Shown: positions 1 through 10,603, counted from the first letter of the stretch. The stretch: DNA of 23,397 nt from Stentor coeruleus (GCA_001970955.1 MPUH01001123.1:1-23397), one strand, 5' to 3'. Notes: generated by a model not told the origin, from the sequence alone. A program made the numbers and translations.

Positions 1-126
1 ATATCATATAACTTAAAATTAAGATCGAAGGTTCTATAAAATCAACCAAAAAATCCTATACTTTCACATATTTTCAAAATTATATTATCTATAATCTTAT
101 TTCTATTCCTAATCTCTCAATTTCTA

Positions 127-1725
127 TTAATTTCTCTTACTTTCCTCTTCAATAAAAACCCTATTTTTATTCAAAAAATGATTCATCTCTAAAAACCCTT
201 TAAAAACTTTTCTAGTATCTATTTTTTTTTCACTAACAACCAAATTATTTTCATCTTTCATTTCAGCCTCCCTATTTCTATCTTCTTCTAAATACGTTCT
301 CAAGATGATTTGTGAATTTTTTACAACAAGAAAAGAAATGATTTTATTAACATCATCTTTAATACTATCACAATGAATATTAGTAATAATAGAAACATTG
401 GCAATATCAATAAACAAAGAGTTAATAGGAGATGATTTTTTGCTTAAAGCCTGTATAAGCAAAAAATTATTATTTTTTTGACTAATTTCTGATATTTTAA
501 TATGATAAGACTGATAATTAAATCCATATGCCTTATAGTAAATCATTTGGAAATTGTTTTTATTTGGAAACTCTATGATAATATTTTCGTCTTTTATATA
601 AAAACATGTGAAAAACATTTCAGCATCAATTTTCGCTTCTCTATACTGAAAAGGAATTTCTATATACGGAATGTTTTTTTCTATAACCCTATCATCAAAC
701 TCACATTTAATAACAATTTCATATCTTGGGGTTCTTTTTTCAACACAAACATTATATTTTTTATTCATAAAAGCATGCATTCCTCTCATAACAATATCAA
801 CAGTTACTGGTACTAATACAAGTTTCCCTTGTTTTATATCAATAAAAGGATGGATTTTTTCTTTTATAACTTCAAGTATTGGATCTTGAGTTTCAGTATT
901 AAATTCCATATCATATTTTTCATTATATGATAATACATGTATAAAAATTGTATCTAAAGATGAATTTATATAATATTTTATCTCATATTCTTTTAATGAA
1001 ATGTCAATTTTATACGATGTGACTAATGCTTTTGTTTTACTTCCGAAAAGTTTTAGAGGATTTATATAGTTTTTTTTATTATAGTTTTTAGTATTGAGAT
1101 TTTGTTTAGGTGCATTAGGATATGAGAATTCATTGATATTTTTATTTTCAATGTTTATGATGTCTGTTTGGCTTATTGTACTTATGAAAATCGGGGCTTT
1201 TGGAGTTGTGATTTCAACAGGAGGATTTTGAAGGATTTTCGAGTTGTGAATTGAGTTCCGGCTATGGATTTTAGGATTTTCGTAGGTGGCATTTGATTTG
1301 TATTTTTGTAAATTGTTGAGAAGTTCTTCGTTTTCGTTTATGTTGAATAGCAGGATGGTTTCGTTTGTGTCTTGCTGGAGTTTTTGGGGTAGTTTTTCAT
1401 CAGGTTGGGTTAAATTTTTACCTTTTTTTGTACTTAAATCCTTAGATTTACGATGTGTTGGAAAGGTAGTATTTTCAGATTCTTGGCTTGGTTTCAGAAG
1501 TGCTAGTGAAGATTTTTGATTGAGCTTTATAGAAAAAGGCTTTCTTTTAGTAATAAGCTTATTGGCTAGATGAGGTATGTGCCTAGGTATTAGTGATTTT
1601 TTTGCAAATGGACGAGAGGTAAAATTAGTTGTTGATTGCATTAGAGGATAATCTCTTATAATATCTAAAGTTTCTTTGTTGATTTGACAAGAGTTAGTAG
1701 ATCTATGTTTGCCTAAAGAACCCAT
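127..1725 (-). CDS. Unrecognised 532-aa protein, disordered N-terminal half and folded C-terminal half
   Basis: This is a single uninterrupted frame from ATG to TAA. I do not recognise the family. Residues 1-230 are rich in Asn, Lys, Ser, Thr and Pro and look disordered. Residues about 235-500 alternate hydrophobic and charged residues in a beta-rich pattern, without membrane segments, and a Lys/Arg-rich tail ends in EEESKRN. The N-terminus is MGSLGK, so Gly2 follows the initiator Met, but residue 6 is Lys rather than Ser or Thr, so N-myristoylation is only a weak possibility. The start lies about 65 bp from a decayed kelch-gene fragment, so the upstream region of this gene is partly built from relic DNA. 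The length of the open frame in AT-rich DNA makes it very likely to be a real gene. The function is unknown. Confidence 0.75.
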   Translation of the reverse strand: MGSLGKHRSTNSCQINKETLDIIRDYPLMQSTTNFTSRPFAKKSLIPRHIPHLANKLITKRKPFSIKLNQKSSLALLKPSQESENTTFPTHRKSKDLSTKKGKNLTQPDEKLPQKLQQDTNETILLFNINENEELLNNLQKYKSNATYENPKIHSRNSIHNSKILQNPPVEITTPKAPIFISTISQTDIINIENKNINEFSYPNAPKQNLNTKNYNKKNYINPLKLFGSKTKALVTSYKIDISLKEYEIKYYINSSLDTIFIHVLSYNEKYDMEFNTETQDPILEVIKEKIHPFIDIKQGKLVLVPVTVDIVMRGMHAFMNKKYNVCVEKRTPRYEIVIKCEFDDRVIEKNIPYIEIPFQYREAKIDAEMFFTCFYIKDENIIIEFPNKNNFQMIYYKAYGFNYQSYHIKISEISQKNNNFLLIQALSKKSSPINSLFIDIANVSIITNIHCDSIKDDVNKIISFLVVKNSQIILRTYLEEDRNREAEMKDENNLVVSEKKIDTRKVFKGFLEMNHFLNKNRVFIEEESKRN

Positions 1726-1789
1726 TAAATATAGTTATTAACAGATATTACAAAAATTTGATAAGATTTTCAATAATAAAAAAGTTTTA

Positions 1790-2340
1790 TCGATGATTTT
1801 ATAAATATATCATTTATTCTTCAATTCTTAATGAAATCAGTAGTATTAGAAATGAGATTTATGTTTCAAAAAAAATATGTGTTTATAAGCTCTGAAACTA
1901 GTGAGTTTTATTATATTTTAACTCTGTTATTGTTTAAATCTTAGTTTTTTTATGTGGAATAGTGAATTTACAAAATATCATGTTTTGATTGAGGAATTTC
2001 TTTTGCAAGGTTCAAGAAGTTTAGAAATTGATTTTCTTATTTCTACAGAGCTTAAGGTTATGATATTTTTAAAAGTAATTCAAATTTTTTTTATACACAT
2101 AACTTTTAAACAAAGTATATGGATTTTTCTTTCAGGGATAATAGTACTATTGAACAATTTTAAATTTTATTGAAGGTAATTTGAAAGTTTTCAGCTTAAA
2201 AATATAAAAATACAGGTCTTAATAATAAAAAATTCGAAGAAAGTTTATTGATATAAACTTCAAAAAAAGTGTAGCCTATTGATGATACCAACTTATTAAT
2301 TATAAATCATACTTAGTTTAAAACTTAGATTATCCAATTA
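1790..2340 (+). pseudogene. Decayed 3' fragment of a kelch-receptor paralogue
   Basis: This stretch aligns along its length with the 3' part of the kelch gene at about 22300-22930. Shared landmarks include TAGTGAGTTTTATTATA, CAGAGCTTAAGGTTATGATAT, TTTATTGAAGG and TTGATGATAC. Translated, the fragment keeps LQGSRSLEIDF and TELKVMIFL, against LQGSQNLEVDL and AELKVMIYL in the other copy. Stops and frameshifts break it, and no promoter or kelch domain precedes it. It lacks the 62-bp duplication seen at the other locus, so that duplication is the derived state. The left edge is blurred: similarity fades at about 1780-1800. An open stretch at 1952-2173 is part of this relic and not a separate gene. 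Confidence 0.8.
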
Positions 2341-3373
2341 TAACTTATGTTTCAAAAGCTTAAAAAAATTGTGGCTAAGAGCATATAATCATAATTTAAT
2401 ATCTTCAAAATATATTAAGTACTTTTTCAGCATTCTAAATTTCATTACTTTTTTCAAATTTTTTCTTAAACTTCATCTTCTTATTAAAATAAATTTCTGA
2501 AATACTCTAAAATATTACAATATAATAAAAGTCTTAACAAATTTATATTGAAACTAACCAATTCATAATATATATTATCAGACAAAATAAAATTTCATGG
2601 TTTACAATATAAAAAAATCATAAAATCTCAATTACACTTTCATTTTATTTTCAAATCTTACTTCCAAATCCTATATTTGCATCCAAATGAACCTAAAGAG
2701 TCAAATTCCAAAATTACTAAACCCATCATCAAAGAGAAAAAAATAAAATTTTCACTTACCAAAAACTTAAACATAAAACTATCTCATACATAAAATAATC
2801 AACAAAATTCCACTATTTGAAACAAAAGGCTTAACATTTAAAATCCTTTAAAAAACTAAATTCCCAATGAAAGGTCCTGAAGTTTATAGATTAAAAAGTG
2901 AAAGTTTGACTGAGTATGAATTGAGAGAAATCAGTCAATTTATGAAGTCTATTTTCTAGGAAATATAACAAATAAAATCAAAGTGATAGTAAATGATTTG
3001 AATTAGAGATATGATGAAGTTTAATTTAACTACAAAATCATCATAGGATACTATTTTAACTATAAATACAAAGATTTTTCTATATTATCCTAGACTAGTT
3101 CTTAATAGTAAATTTAGGTTAGAATATCAGAAACTAGGTCGTTGAAGGATTTAATAATGCTTGTAACTCGAAATTTCTAAACTTTGCAAACTTATCATTG
3201 ACTTGAGACCCTAAGAAAATACCAACTACTGACATGTTCCTAAGACACATTTAAATTATAAGTAAATCCAAGCATCAAATTAGGAACCACAGTAAACAAT
3301 CTCTTTTTTTCAACTAAAAATATGCAAAAAAATTTTTTTAATGGGGTATATAAATTATTATGCTATTTTGTAG
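2341..3373. other. Spacer between the kelch relic and the histidine kinase 3' end
   Basis: No gene can be supported here. From about 2440 to 2866 the plus strand is very poor in G and comparatively rich in C, the same skew seen on the coding strand just upstream of the kelch gene start. It ends at an ATG at 2867 that opens 30 codons (MKGPEVYRLKSESL...) before a TAG. After that, coding-like peptides appear in two different frames with many stops. It may be a dead plus-strand gene with its promoter, or it may be chance. I could not name a family for it. Confidence 0.35.
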
Positions 3374-5761
3374 TTAGGTCTTTAAGAAACGCTTGATTGT
3401 TGTAACATACTCATCACGCTTAACAGGCTTAGTCACTAAATAAAAAATACAATTAAAATTTATCCCGCTTTCTCGACTTTTTTTGAAATGGGTTTCATTA
3501 TTATCTCCTGATATACATATAATAGGTACTTCAGGTAATTTCATATTTTTTTCTAAAAACCTTATCGTCTTAGCAACTTCAAAACCACTTATATCATCCA
3601 AATTCGCATCTAAAACTACCAAAGATACCTCACGATACTGTTTTTTATATATATCAATCAACACCCTACCTTTTGAACAAGTTGTATGCAATATTTTTTC
3701 TTTCTCTAATATTTTACTTAATATATCCAAAATAAACCTATCATCATCCAATACCAAAACTATCCCAGAGTTTTTTTGTGGAGGTTTATTATAAAACATT
3801 TGTATCAATCTACACAATTCATTATTAGTCAATGGTGACACAACTGAAGTATAAGATTTAAATTTCGCAGGAATCCTATCAGTTTTATTCTCAGGGACAA
3901 GCAAAATTATAGGAATTTTTTTTTCTTCTTCTATTTTTTTAATTCTGTTTATGAGTGTAAAAGTGTTATCAGCAAGAAAGTTTATACCAATGAAAATAAA
4001 ATGAAAATTAGAAGTTTCCAAGTACTTAACAGCAACAATCCCAGACATACAAACTGTAACTTTAATCCCTTGTTCCTCTAAAGCCATTTTATTAGCTTTA
4101 GAGTATTGATTATCTAATAAAAGGACTTCAAGTTTTTGACTAAGCAAACTGTTTTTAGGTAAAGGGTTATCAAAAACTATATAAACAGAACAAGGAAGTT
4201 GTATAGTAAAAATACTCCCACGATTCAAAGAGCTTTTAACAGAAATATTCCCTTTATAAACTTGAGTAATAGTTTTAGATATCCACAACCCCAGACCTGT
4301 TCCCCCATAAAGTTTAGAAATAGCAGAATTAGCTTGAGTAAAAGGATTAAAAAGTTTTTTGCAGTTCTCATCAGAAATCCCTATTCCTGAATCTTCAACT
4401 TCAATTTCAAGTATACCTTTAAGTTCTTCATGATAATATGATATATAGCTTTCATCATTAGTATCAAGGGAAAAGTTTTCTTTTTTCGTGTTTTTTTTCC
4501 CTGTATTACTTTCAGTTTGTATTCCTTTATCTATAAACTTCCCATTCATTATAACATTTACTTGACTTGTATCAATAGTTAATTCCTCACCCCTTTCATA
4601 TGAACTTCTTGGTTTTATACACAAATAATTAGAATGGTCGCTACAAAATTCTCTACATTTGCCTGTTGGTTCATATTTCCATATAGCTTTAATTTTTATA
4701 TACCCTTCTTCAGTAAATTTTATAGCATTGCTTACTAGGTTGATTAAAACTTGTGTCAATCTTGGCCCATCAAGTAAAAGGCAATTCGGTAAATTTTTGT
4801 CTATTTCTAATATTAACGTCAAGCTTTTTCTTAAACATATTGTTTTACTCACATTAAATACTTTATGCAATATCGTCCTTGGATTGTATTTCGCATATGT
4901 CGGTTGGAACATTTGTGCTTGGATTTTCGATACATCTAATACATTACTAATAAGATTTGATAAAACTTCTCCACAGTCCATTGCTGTTGATATAAACTCT
5001 TTAAAATGTTCAGATAAGTCTTCAACATCATCTTTTATAAGCTCTAAACTACCTAATAAACTGAATATCTAATACCTGTTTAATGGGTTTCGGAATTCAT
5101 GAGAAAATGCAGCGAAAAACATCTCAGCAGCTTGTTTAGCTTGTTTAGTTTCTTCAAGTAATTTATTCATAACTTTAAACTCATTTTTCGAACAACTATG
5201 CATCCACATAGTAAGCCCAAATACTGCTAAAAGGTGTCCAGAATTCAAAGTTTGTGTCCTTTTTAAAGTTAACATCACATAATTTCTAAGTTCTTCATTC
5301 GGTACAGCATCCATAGCTTCATAAACCCCAGAGTATTCAAAAGGTAATGAGAACATGAGTAAAAAAGATACAAAAAATCCTCCGAAAATATACTCTTCAG
5401 AAGCTAAGATAAAATATGATGGGATCAAAGATTGATAAAAACTTAATGAAATAGCTTCAGTTGGAGTACATCTTGCGACAACAACATTATCGATTACCCA
5501 GCCTATACATACAGCCATACCGAATATATTCCATCTGCCGAAATTTTTCATACCCAAAGGGATACAGAAAAAATATATTGACAAGAAAAGATTTGCCGTT
5601 GAGCAGCTGGATTCAAGGGATATAGAATAATATACTGTACATAACCCACAAAGGATACTTAGAAGTAAAATAAGCCCAGATTTGTATTCGATATTACTTT
5701 TTGTGACAATATCCATATCGGTGATAGGGTACCAATATCTAAGCCAACATTTATCATCCAT
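3374..5761 (-). CDS. Membrane hybrid sensor histidine kinase with a degenerate and an intact receiver
   Basis: Two exons (5761-5076 and 5060-3374) encode 790 aa. Residues about 30-190 carry several hydrophobic segments and form a membrane sensor. The H-box FSHEFRNPL (His221) sits in the dimerisation helix; the N-box SNAIKF (Asn340), G1 box DSGIGI (Asp452) and G2 box GGTGLGL (481-487) form the ATP-binding domain. About 75 extra charged and Ser-rich residues lie between the N and G1 boxes. A first receiver-like domain (about 539-653) lacks the phosphoacceptor Asp, reading FIFIGINF where VVLD is expected. A second receiver (about 660-790) is intact, with LDDD near its start, Asp713 in VVLDANLD and Lys773 in TKPVK. 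This supports His-to-Asp phosphotransfer within or between subunits. The signal sensed is unknown. The intron falls directly after the H-box. Confidence 0.93.
5061..5075 (-). other. 15-nt spliceosomal intron in the histidine kinase gene
   Basis: On the coding strand the intron reads GTATTAGATATTCAG. Removing it changes a premature TAG into FRNPLNS followed by LLGSLELIKDD, which is the expected helix after an H-box. Without removal the kinase would be split just after its phosphoacceptor His. Confidence 0.93.
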
Positions 5762-5862
5762 ATTTCTAGATTATAATTTTTTTTTTTTTATTAAGACTTA
5801 GATAATGATTTTAGGAAAAAAAAATTATAGAGGTTATAATAAATATAAGAGAAAATAAGGTT

Positions 5863-8278
5863 TTAATAGTTAGATACAATGTAATGAATTAAAGACTCAT
5901 TTGGAGATGGAAGGGATTTTTTAAGGAACTGGCTTTTGGATATGCCGAACTTTTGGGTGTAAAGAAGACAAGAATAGATGATATGCGCGGATTCATGCTC
6001 GGTTGAAACTTTTTTGAGATATTTGTGTAAGAGGATAAAAGGGTCGATATCGTTTTGTAGAAGTTTCGCTCGGAAGACACTAACCCAGTTGTGTTGGAAT
6101 TCGTAGATCGCAGCGAATACTATTGGGCTCCTTAAAGATGTAGCTGATAAAAATACTTCGTCAAGGTTGTAAAATCTGTTAAATGACTCTAAAATCTTGA
6201 CAAATAGTTTATATAAAATTTTGTCTTTAAGTTTATGCAGAGTGTATGCAAAAAGTATTAAAAACCTCGTCAAACTCAAATTGAAATTCCTGGAAAATCC
6301 TTCAGGTGACTTGAAAATACTTGCAAACATTTGTAGGAAATGCAAAACCCCTGAAGCAAATCTTTTAATATTCGCTACACCTTTTGCTTGTTTTTTCCTA
6401 TAAATCCTTGTTGTCCTAATACTAAGATCGTTATTAAAAGGTAAAGGTAGCAAAGATATAAATGAATCCTGGGTAAAAACAGGGTCATATTGTGAAAAAA
6501 GTACTTCAATACTAGCTAGTTTATTTAAAACCCTAAGCATTTTACATCCTTCTAATTTCTCACATGTAATAATCAGTTTATGCACAGGTAGATCAAGAGC
6601 AATTTGTTCAGCAACGACAAGTAAATACAATTGTGTTGATAATTTCAATTTATTAAAATGTTCTTTAACAGAATAAAGAATAGCTTTATTAATAGGAATA
6701 CTTTCTTTTATAGGAATAAGCATAGGGACTATATGACATAAACCATTTTCTATATCAATACGAGAAAAAAGAGGCTTGTTATTTGAATGTTGATATGGAA
6801 GAAGAATGATTGGATTATCAGAAATATTAAGGTCGAAATTTAGTATAGAAGATAATAATTGGCATATGAGTTTTGTGAATTTTATATATGTTTCTTGGGG
6901 GATAGTAAAATATGAAGCCCAAAGGTAGTTATAAAGGTCGAGATGTAAAGATGGGGAGGAGAAAAAGTATTCAACTGTTGATAAGGAATAAACTGATGAT
7001 AAAATAGTCAATTTAAATGCAGTTTCTGGTTTAGTACCTTCTGTGATTAAAGATTTCAAGTATATCTGCAAGTCATTAGTCCTAGACTCAGCCAAGAACA
7101 CTTGTTGCTGTACAGTTTTCTATATAAATCATACAATATCATATGAGTTTATAGCAGAAATCAAATTAGTTGAAAAATCCACATCAAGTTCTTTAATATT
7201 ATATACTCCTTTTGTTGTAACAAGCTTCAATGATTTATCCCCAAACCAATAACATACAACCTATTTTTATTATTACATTTCCTATATCCTCATCACTCTT
7301 CCATAACACACTCGATTCTTTATCTTTTCTAATCCAATCATCATATTCAATATTCATATCTCTACAAGCGCACTTTCCACATAAACATACTTTCTCAGTA
7401 CTCAAAGGTTTATTTAATCTTTTCTGATGACTCGCTGGAACTTTACCAACAACAGCAACCCCAGGACCAATCCCAACAATACTTTTACCCCATATGACAC
7501 AGTTTTCAAATTGTAAAGGCAAAAAAAAACTCGAATTTGGGCATAAAATCTGTTCAGGAACAAAAACTTCAAGTTTTTCTTTAGATAAAACACATACTAA
7601 AAAATTCATAGGTAAAGGGCAGATAATCCCTTCCCACATAGCTTTTTGCCCTTGGATTTTATCATTAATAATATCATGTACTGTCATCATAGTATATGTA
7701 TTTTCAAATCTAATTAGTATATTAGTATCAATAAGGGTTATTTGATCTATTTCAGTTTTAGCGATAACTTTTTTATCTAAAGTTCCGGTAAAAGTGTTGA
7801 TTATGAGGAATTCAGTTTTTGTTGAGATTATAAGATAGTTTGATGACCAGACCATTCCAGAGAAAAATGGACTTTTTACTTTTATTACAGTGACTTCTAA
7901 ATGGTTTTCAAAACTACGGTCTCTGGATGCTAAACATGTGCCAAGAACGTCTAAAATACTTTCATCTTTACAGGAGTTTAGAAGGTTAAAGTAACTTTTT
8001 GACATGAATTTACGCCATGCTGGGAGGAATTGGTCTCCTTGTATTGTGTATAAGGGGAAGATTAGTAAGGTTCCATCTTTGGTTAAAATACTTACAAATG
8101 CCCCGTTTATTGAGATAAAAAGAGGTGTTAGGACTTCTGAGTTAAACCATGGGAGAAATTTTGTCGTTTCTGAGTAGTAGACTAAAGAGTCGTAGGTACA
8201 GAAAACACACATGCTTTCGAAGACACTAGCACAAAGGACATGACATTCAAGTTTTTGATATAACTCGTAGCTGGACAT
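5863..8278 (-). CDS. Unrecognised 794-aa protein, beta-propeller-like N-half and alpha-solenoid-like C-half (three exons)
   Basis: Three exons (8278-7277, 7260-7135, 7119-5863) join in one frame of exactly 795 codons including TAA. Residues 1 to about 365 are beta-rich with repeated hydrophobic strands such as FVSILTKDGTLLIFPL and FLIINTFTG, like a WD or propeller fold without clear WD signatures. A cysteine cluster CLCGKCAC lies near residue 315. The propeller-like part ends at about residue 360 (TTKGVYNIKEL). The remainder is helical and solenoid-like. This layout resembles membrane-trafficking scaffolds of the HOPS, BLOC-2 or Mon1-Ccz1-regulator kind, but I could not match a family and name none. 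The GTG-initiated frame that seems to start at 7101 is only the third exon. The start at 8278 is the first ATG after upstream stops. Confidence 0.85.
7120..7134 (-). other. 15-nt intron 2 of the 794-aa protein gene
   Basis: The coding strand reads GTATGATTTATATAG. Removal joins INSYDI to KTVQQQVFLAES and eliminates in-frame TGA and TAG codons. Confidence 0.88.
7261..7276 (-). other. 16-nt intron 1 of the 794-aa protein gene
   Basis: The coding strand reads GTAATAATAAAAATAG. Because 16 is not a multiple of three, removal also shifts the frame, giving DIGN joined to VVCYWFGDKSLKL. That frame stays open for 42 codons, up to the second intron. Left in place, the frame would end at a TAA at 7235. 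Confidence 0.88.
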
Positions 8279-8460
8279 TTTATATGGGATAGATTATTAT
8301 GAAATATTTTGAAGGATATGGTGTTTTGGGACTTTGAGGATGATGATTTTTTTAGGATTTTAACTGGTTTTAAATATATTAGTTTAAGATTTTGGGTGAT
8401 TTTTATAGGTTAAGTATTTTGTTGTGGGATTTAGATTTGAATGATTTTACTTGATAAGTA
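8279..8460 (-). promoter_or_regulatory. Strand-skewed upstream region of the 794-aa protein gene
   Basis: Just upstream of the start codon, the plus strand here has very few C and many G, so the coding (minus) strand is A/C-rich. The same polarity is seen upstream of the Gly-rich E2-like gene (12780-12880) and the kelch gene (19120-19504). I read it as a promoter or 5' UTR compositional signature; no discrete TATA-type element can be assigned. Confidence 0.35.
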
Positions 8461-8496
8461 TATTAAGATATACTATTTTTATTTATATAAGAAAAA

Positions 8497-8691
8497 CTAA
8501 TAAAACATAACTACTAATTTAATTTCCTGAGAATGTTGTTTTAATTTATCCTTTTCAGTTTTATATACTGGGTAGACTTTATTCCCAAATTCCATCACTT
8601 TCATAAAGTTAAAATCTTATCATTGCTAACTATTTGCAAGATAAAAACACTTATCATAATAAACCATAGTATTAAATGCAAATCTTTTATT
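8497..8691 (-). pseudogene. Probable kelch-gene fragment with a retained 15-nt intron
   Basis: Read on the minus strand, this stretch gives RFAFNTMVYYDKCFYLAN, which has the R-F-x-H/N-x-M-V-Y-Y-x-x-x-x-Y shape of a kelch blade. It resembles NNAMVYYKECLYMTNG in the kelch gene at 20096, including a shared run ATGGTTTATTAT. The frame then meets GTTAGCAATGATAAG (8616-8630), a 15-nt GT...AG element. Removing it keeps a 60-codon frame open to a TAG at 8497. No start codon and no full domain are present. It could be a decayed paralogue or a short exon remnant. The homology rests on a few dozen bases, so confidence is moderate. Confidence 0.42.
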
Positions 8692-9697
8692 TTATACCCA
8701 TAATTTATTATTTAAGTATATTTAAAACTTACCAAATCCAATCTGAATATTTTTTTACATGTAATGATTATTTTCAAGATAATTATCACTTGGCACCTCA
8801 GAAAATTGTAATTTTTTTTTATAATTCTAAGGAATAATATAAAGTATTCAAGTTAAAATTTATATTATATTAGAAACTAAACCTTATAAACTATAATTGA
8901 TTTAAAACCATTGAAGAAACAAATTATTACAGAAGAATGATGTAAAAAAGTTTTTGGTAATAATAATTTATACTTAAAAAATATAACTACAAATTAAAAA
9001 TAGCAATTTTATAGCTTAAACTTAATAATTGGAAGGAATAAAACTATCTCATCTACAACTCTAAGCCATATATCATAATTGTGTATATTTCAATAACTAT
9101 ATAATTTTTACTAAGAAATGTTAAAAAAAGTATCATATTATGAAAGATTTTTATATTAACAGTTATAACTTTTCCTTTATCATTTTGGATTTCAGTAGTA
9201 ATTCTAGTTAAAAATTTTCTCTTATTTTAACTAACAAAAATTTCAGGGTTCCTGACGCATGATAAAATTCTGCTATGTTTCAAGATTTTTTTATTTAGCA
9301 AGTACAAGACTTTAATTTAATTTTATTATATTTATCAAGGCGAAAAGCTAAAATTTATCATTAATAATTATGTGAACTTTTTCGATTTTGATTTATTTTA
9401 TTTTATATTTTTTATGTTTTTACTATCGGCCTCGCATATAACGAAATAAAAATTATAAAATATCCTAGTTATTTTATAGTGAATATCTGAAACATATTAA
9501 TATTTTATCAAAAAGAAAGTATTAGTTGGGATGAAAAAAGTTAAAGGATCTTCTAAGGCAGAAAAGAAAGAAATAATATAAATAGGCAAATTGTTTACCT
9601 AATAATATAGTGATAATTTCATATAAAAAAGTTAAAAAATATACTTCATTTTAATATACCCATCAACAATCTACATAAATCTTCATAAAAAATAAGC
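8692..9697. other. AT-rich spacer with no supported gene
   Basis: I see no gene, RNA or ordered repeat in this kilobase. A 16-codon Lys-rich frame at 9531 ends too soon to support. Confidence 0.5.
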
Positions 9698-9916
9698 TTA
9701 TTTTAAATTAGCTGAATTAGATCTTGGGAAAGTATAATCTGCTAAAGGATGATCTGGAACATGAGGTATTGGAGGACCAACTGTATAAGTTCTTTTTAAT
9801 CCTGGCTCATCTTTGACTCTTTCATCAGCTTGAACTACTTGGATTAAGTTTATGTTTTCTATGCTTTTAGGTTGATGCTTATGAAATTTAGCTATACAAG
9901 CACTACAACTTCCCAT
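9698..9916 (-). CDS. 72-residue protein with an N-terminal lipidation-type motif
   Basis: This short frame runs from ATG to TAA. It begins MGSCSACIAKF: Gly2 could be myristoylated, and Cys4 and Cys7 are placed for palmitoylation, as in small membrane-anchored signalling proteins. The position-6 residue is Ala rather than Ser or Thr, so the myristoylation site is not ideal. The rest is polar, with a Pro-rich stretch (GPPIPHVPDHP) and no membrane span. It contrasts with the spacers around it by having ordinary codon composition and a charged, non-repetitive sequence. I know no family. Its likely place, by inference, is the inner face of a membrane. It is isolated, with about 1.4 kb and 0.7 kb of spacer on its sides. 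Confidence 0.62.
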   Translation of the reverse strand: MGSCSACIAKFHKHQPKSIENINLIQVVQADERVKDEPGLKRTYTVGPPIPHVPDHPLADYTFPRSNSANLK

Positions 9917-10603
9917 TATATTACAAAATATATTAAATGCTGTAAAACCTTCAATATTTATATGGAAAATAATTAATTGTATATAAGTCTAAGCTAAAAA
10001 CAAGGAATAATATTAAAATTTTAACAGGAAAATTTGTTTTAGGGTTTTTATTCAGTTTATGGCATTTTCTTTGAAGGGTTATCTTGGAAATATAAAATAT
10101 AAGTAGTTTTTATTATTCGAAAGAAAATTTTGATGCTATTTTGCGAGCTTTTGACAAAAGGTTTATGGATTATGTTTTTTTGTGTGGTTAGTATACTGTA
10201 AGATTTTTATTCTATAATAGAAGCACTTTCTCTAGAATTTTTTCCTTTTTTAATCTGTATATAAATGATCTTTAGGAATTTCTTATGCTTGGCATAATTA
10301 TTTGTATAAGCACTGAGTATTTTCAGAAGAAAATTCGCTTTTAGCCACACAAGACTGATATTCCTGCATAGGCAATAATTGAGAAAGTTTTATTACATGT
10401 TGAGCTTCCACAATTAATAATGGAGACATAAATCCACACCTTATTTCGTTTAGTTTTATAATCAAGTTTCTACTAAAAATTATATTTTTCCATAGTAAGT
10501 CAAGTTATAAATCAAAACCACACAATATAATAAGGTTTTTTCCTATACCTTTCTTTCATTTAAACTAAAACTATCTTTAAAGTTCAACTAATTTCTATTA
10601 AAT
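9917..10603. other. Spacer upstream of the 72-residue gene
   Basis: No supported gene. On the plus strand near 10093-10200 a frame reads SKENFDAILRAFDKRFMDY before a TAG and looks coding-like, but it has no start and no recognised homology. Confidence 0.35.

Noticed and set aside
502-1519. Plus-strand open frames opposite the 532-aa gene, and similar frames opposite the kinase, 794-aa, E2-like, actin and TTLL genes
   Set aside because: They are antisense shadows of better-supported genes and lack independent coding features.
2867-3260. A dead plus-strand gene, considered as a Tctex-type dynein light chain
   Set aside because: Coding-like peptides appear in at least two frames over the same bases and no family motif holds up. 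I kept only a note in the spacer entry.
5863-8278. Assignment of the 794-aa protein to RMC1 or GSAP
   Set aside because: The general order of propeller then helices is similar, but no specific motif or collinear match could be seen.
9531-9581. 16-codon frame MKKVKGSSKAEKKEII
   Set aside because: Too short, with no continuation, intron or homology.
10093-10240. Plus-strand coding-like stretch SKENFDAILRAFDKRFMDY, with a possible 16-nt GT...AG element after it
   Set aside because: It has no start, no homology, and stops on both sides with or without the putative intron.
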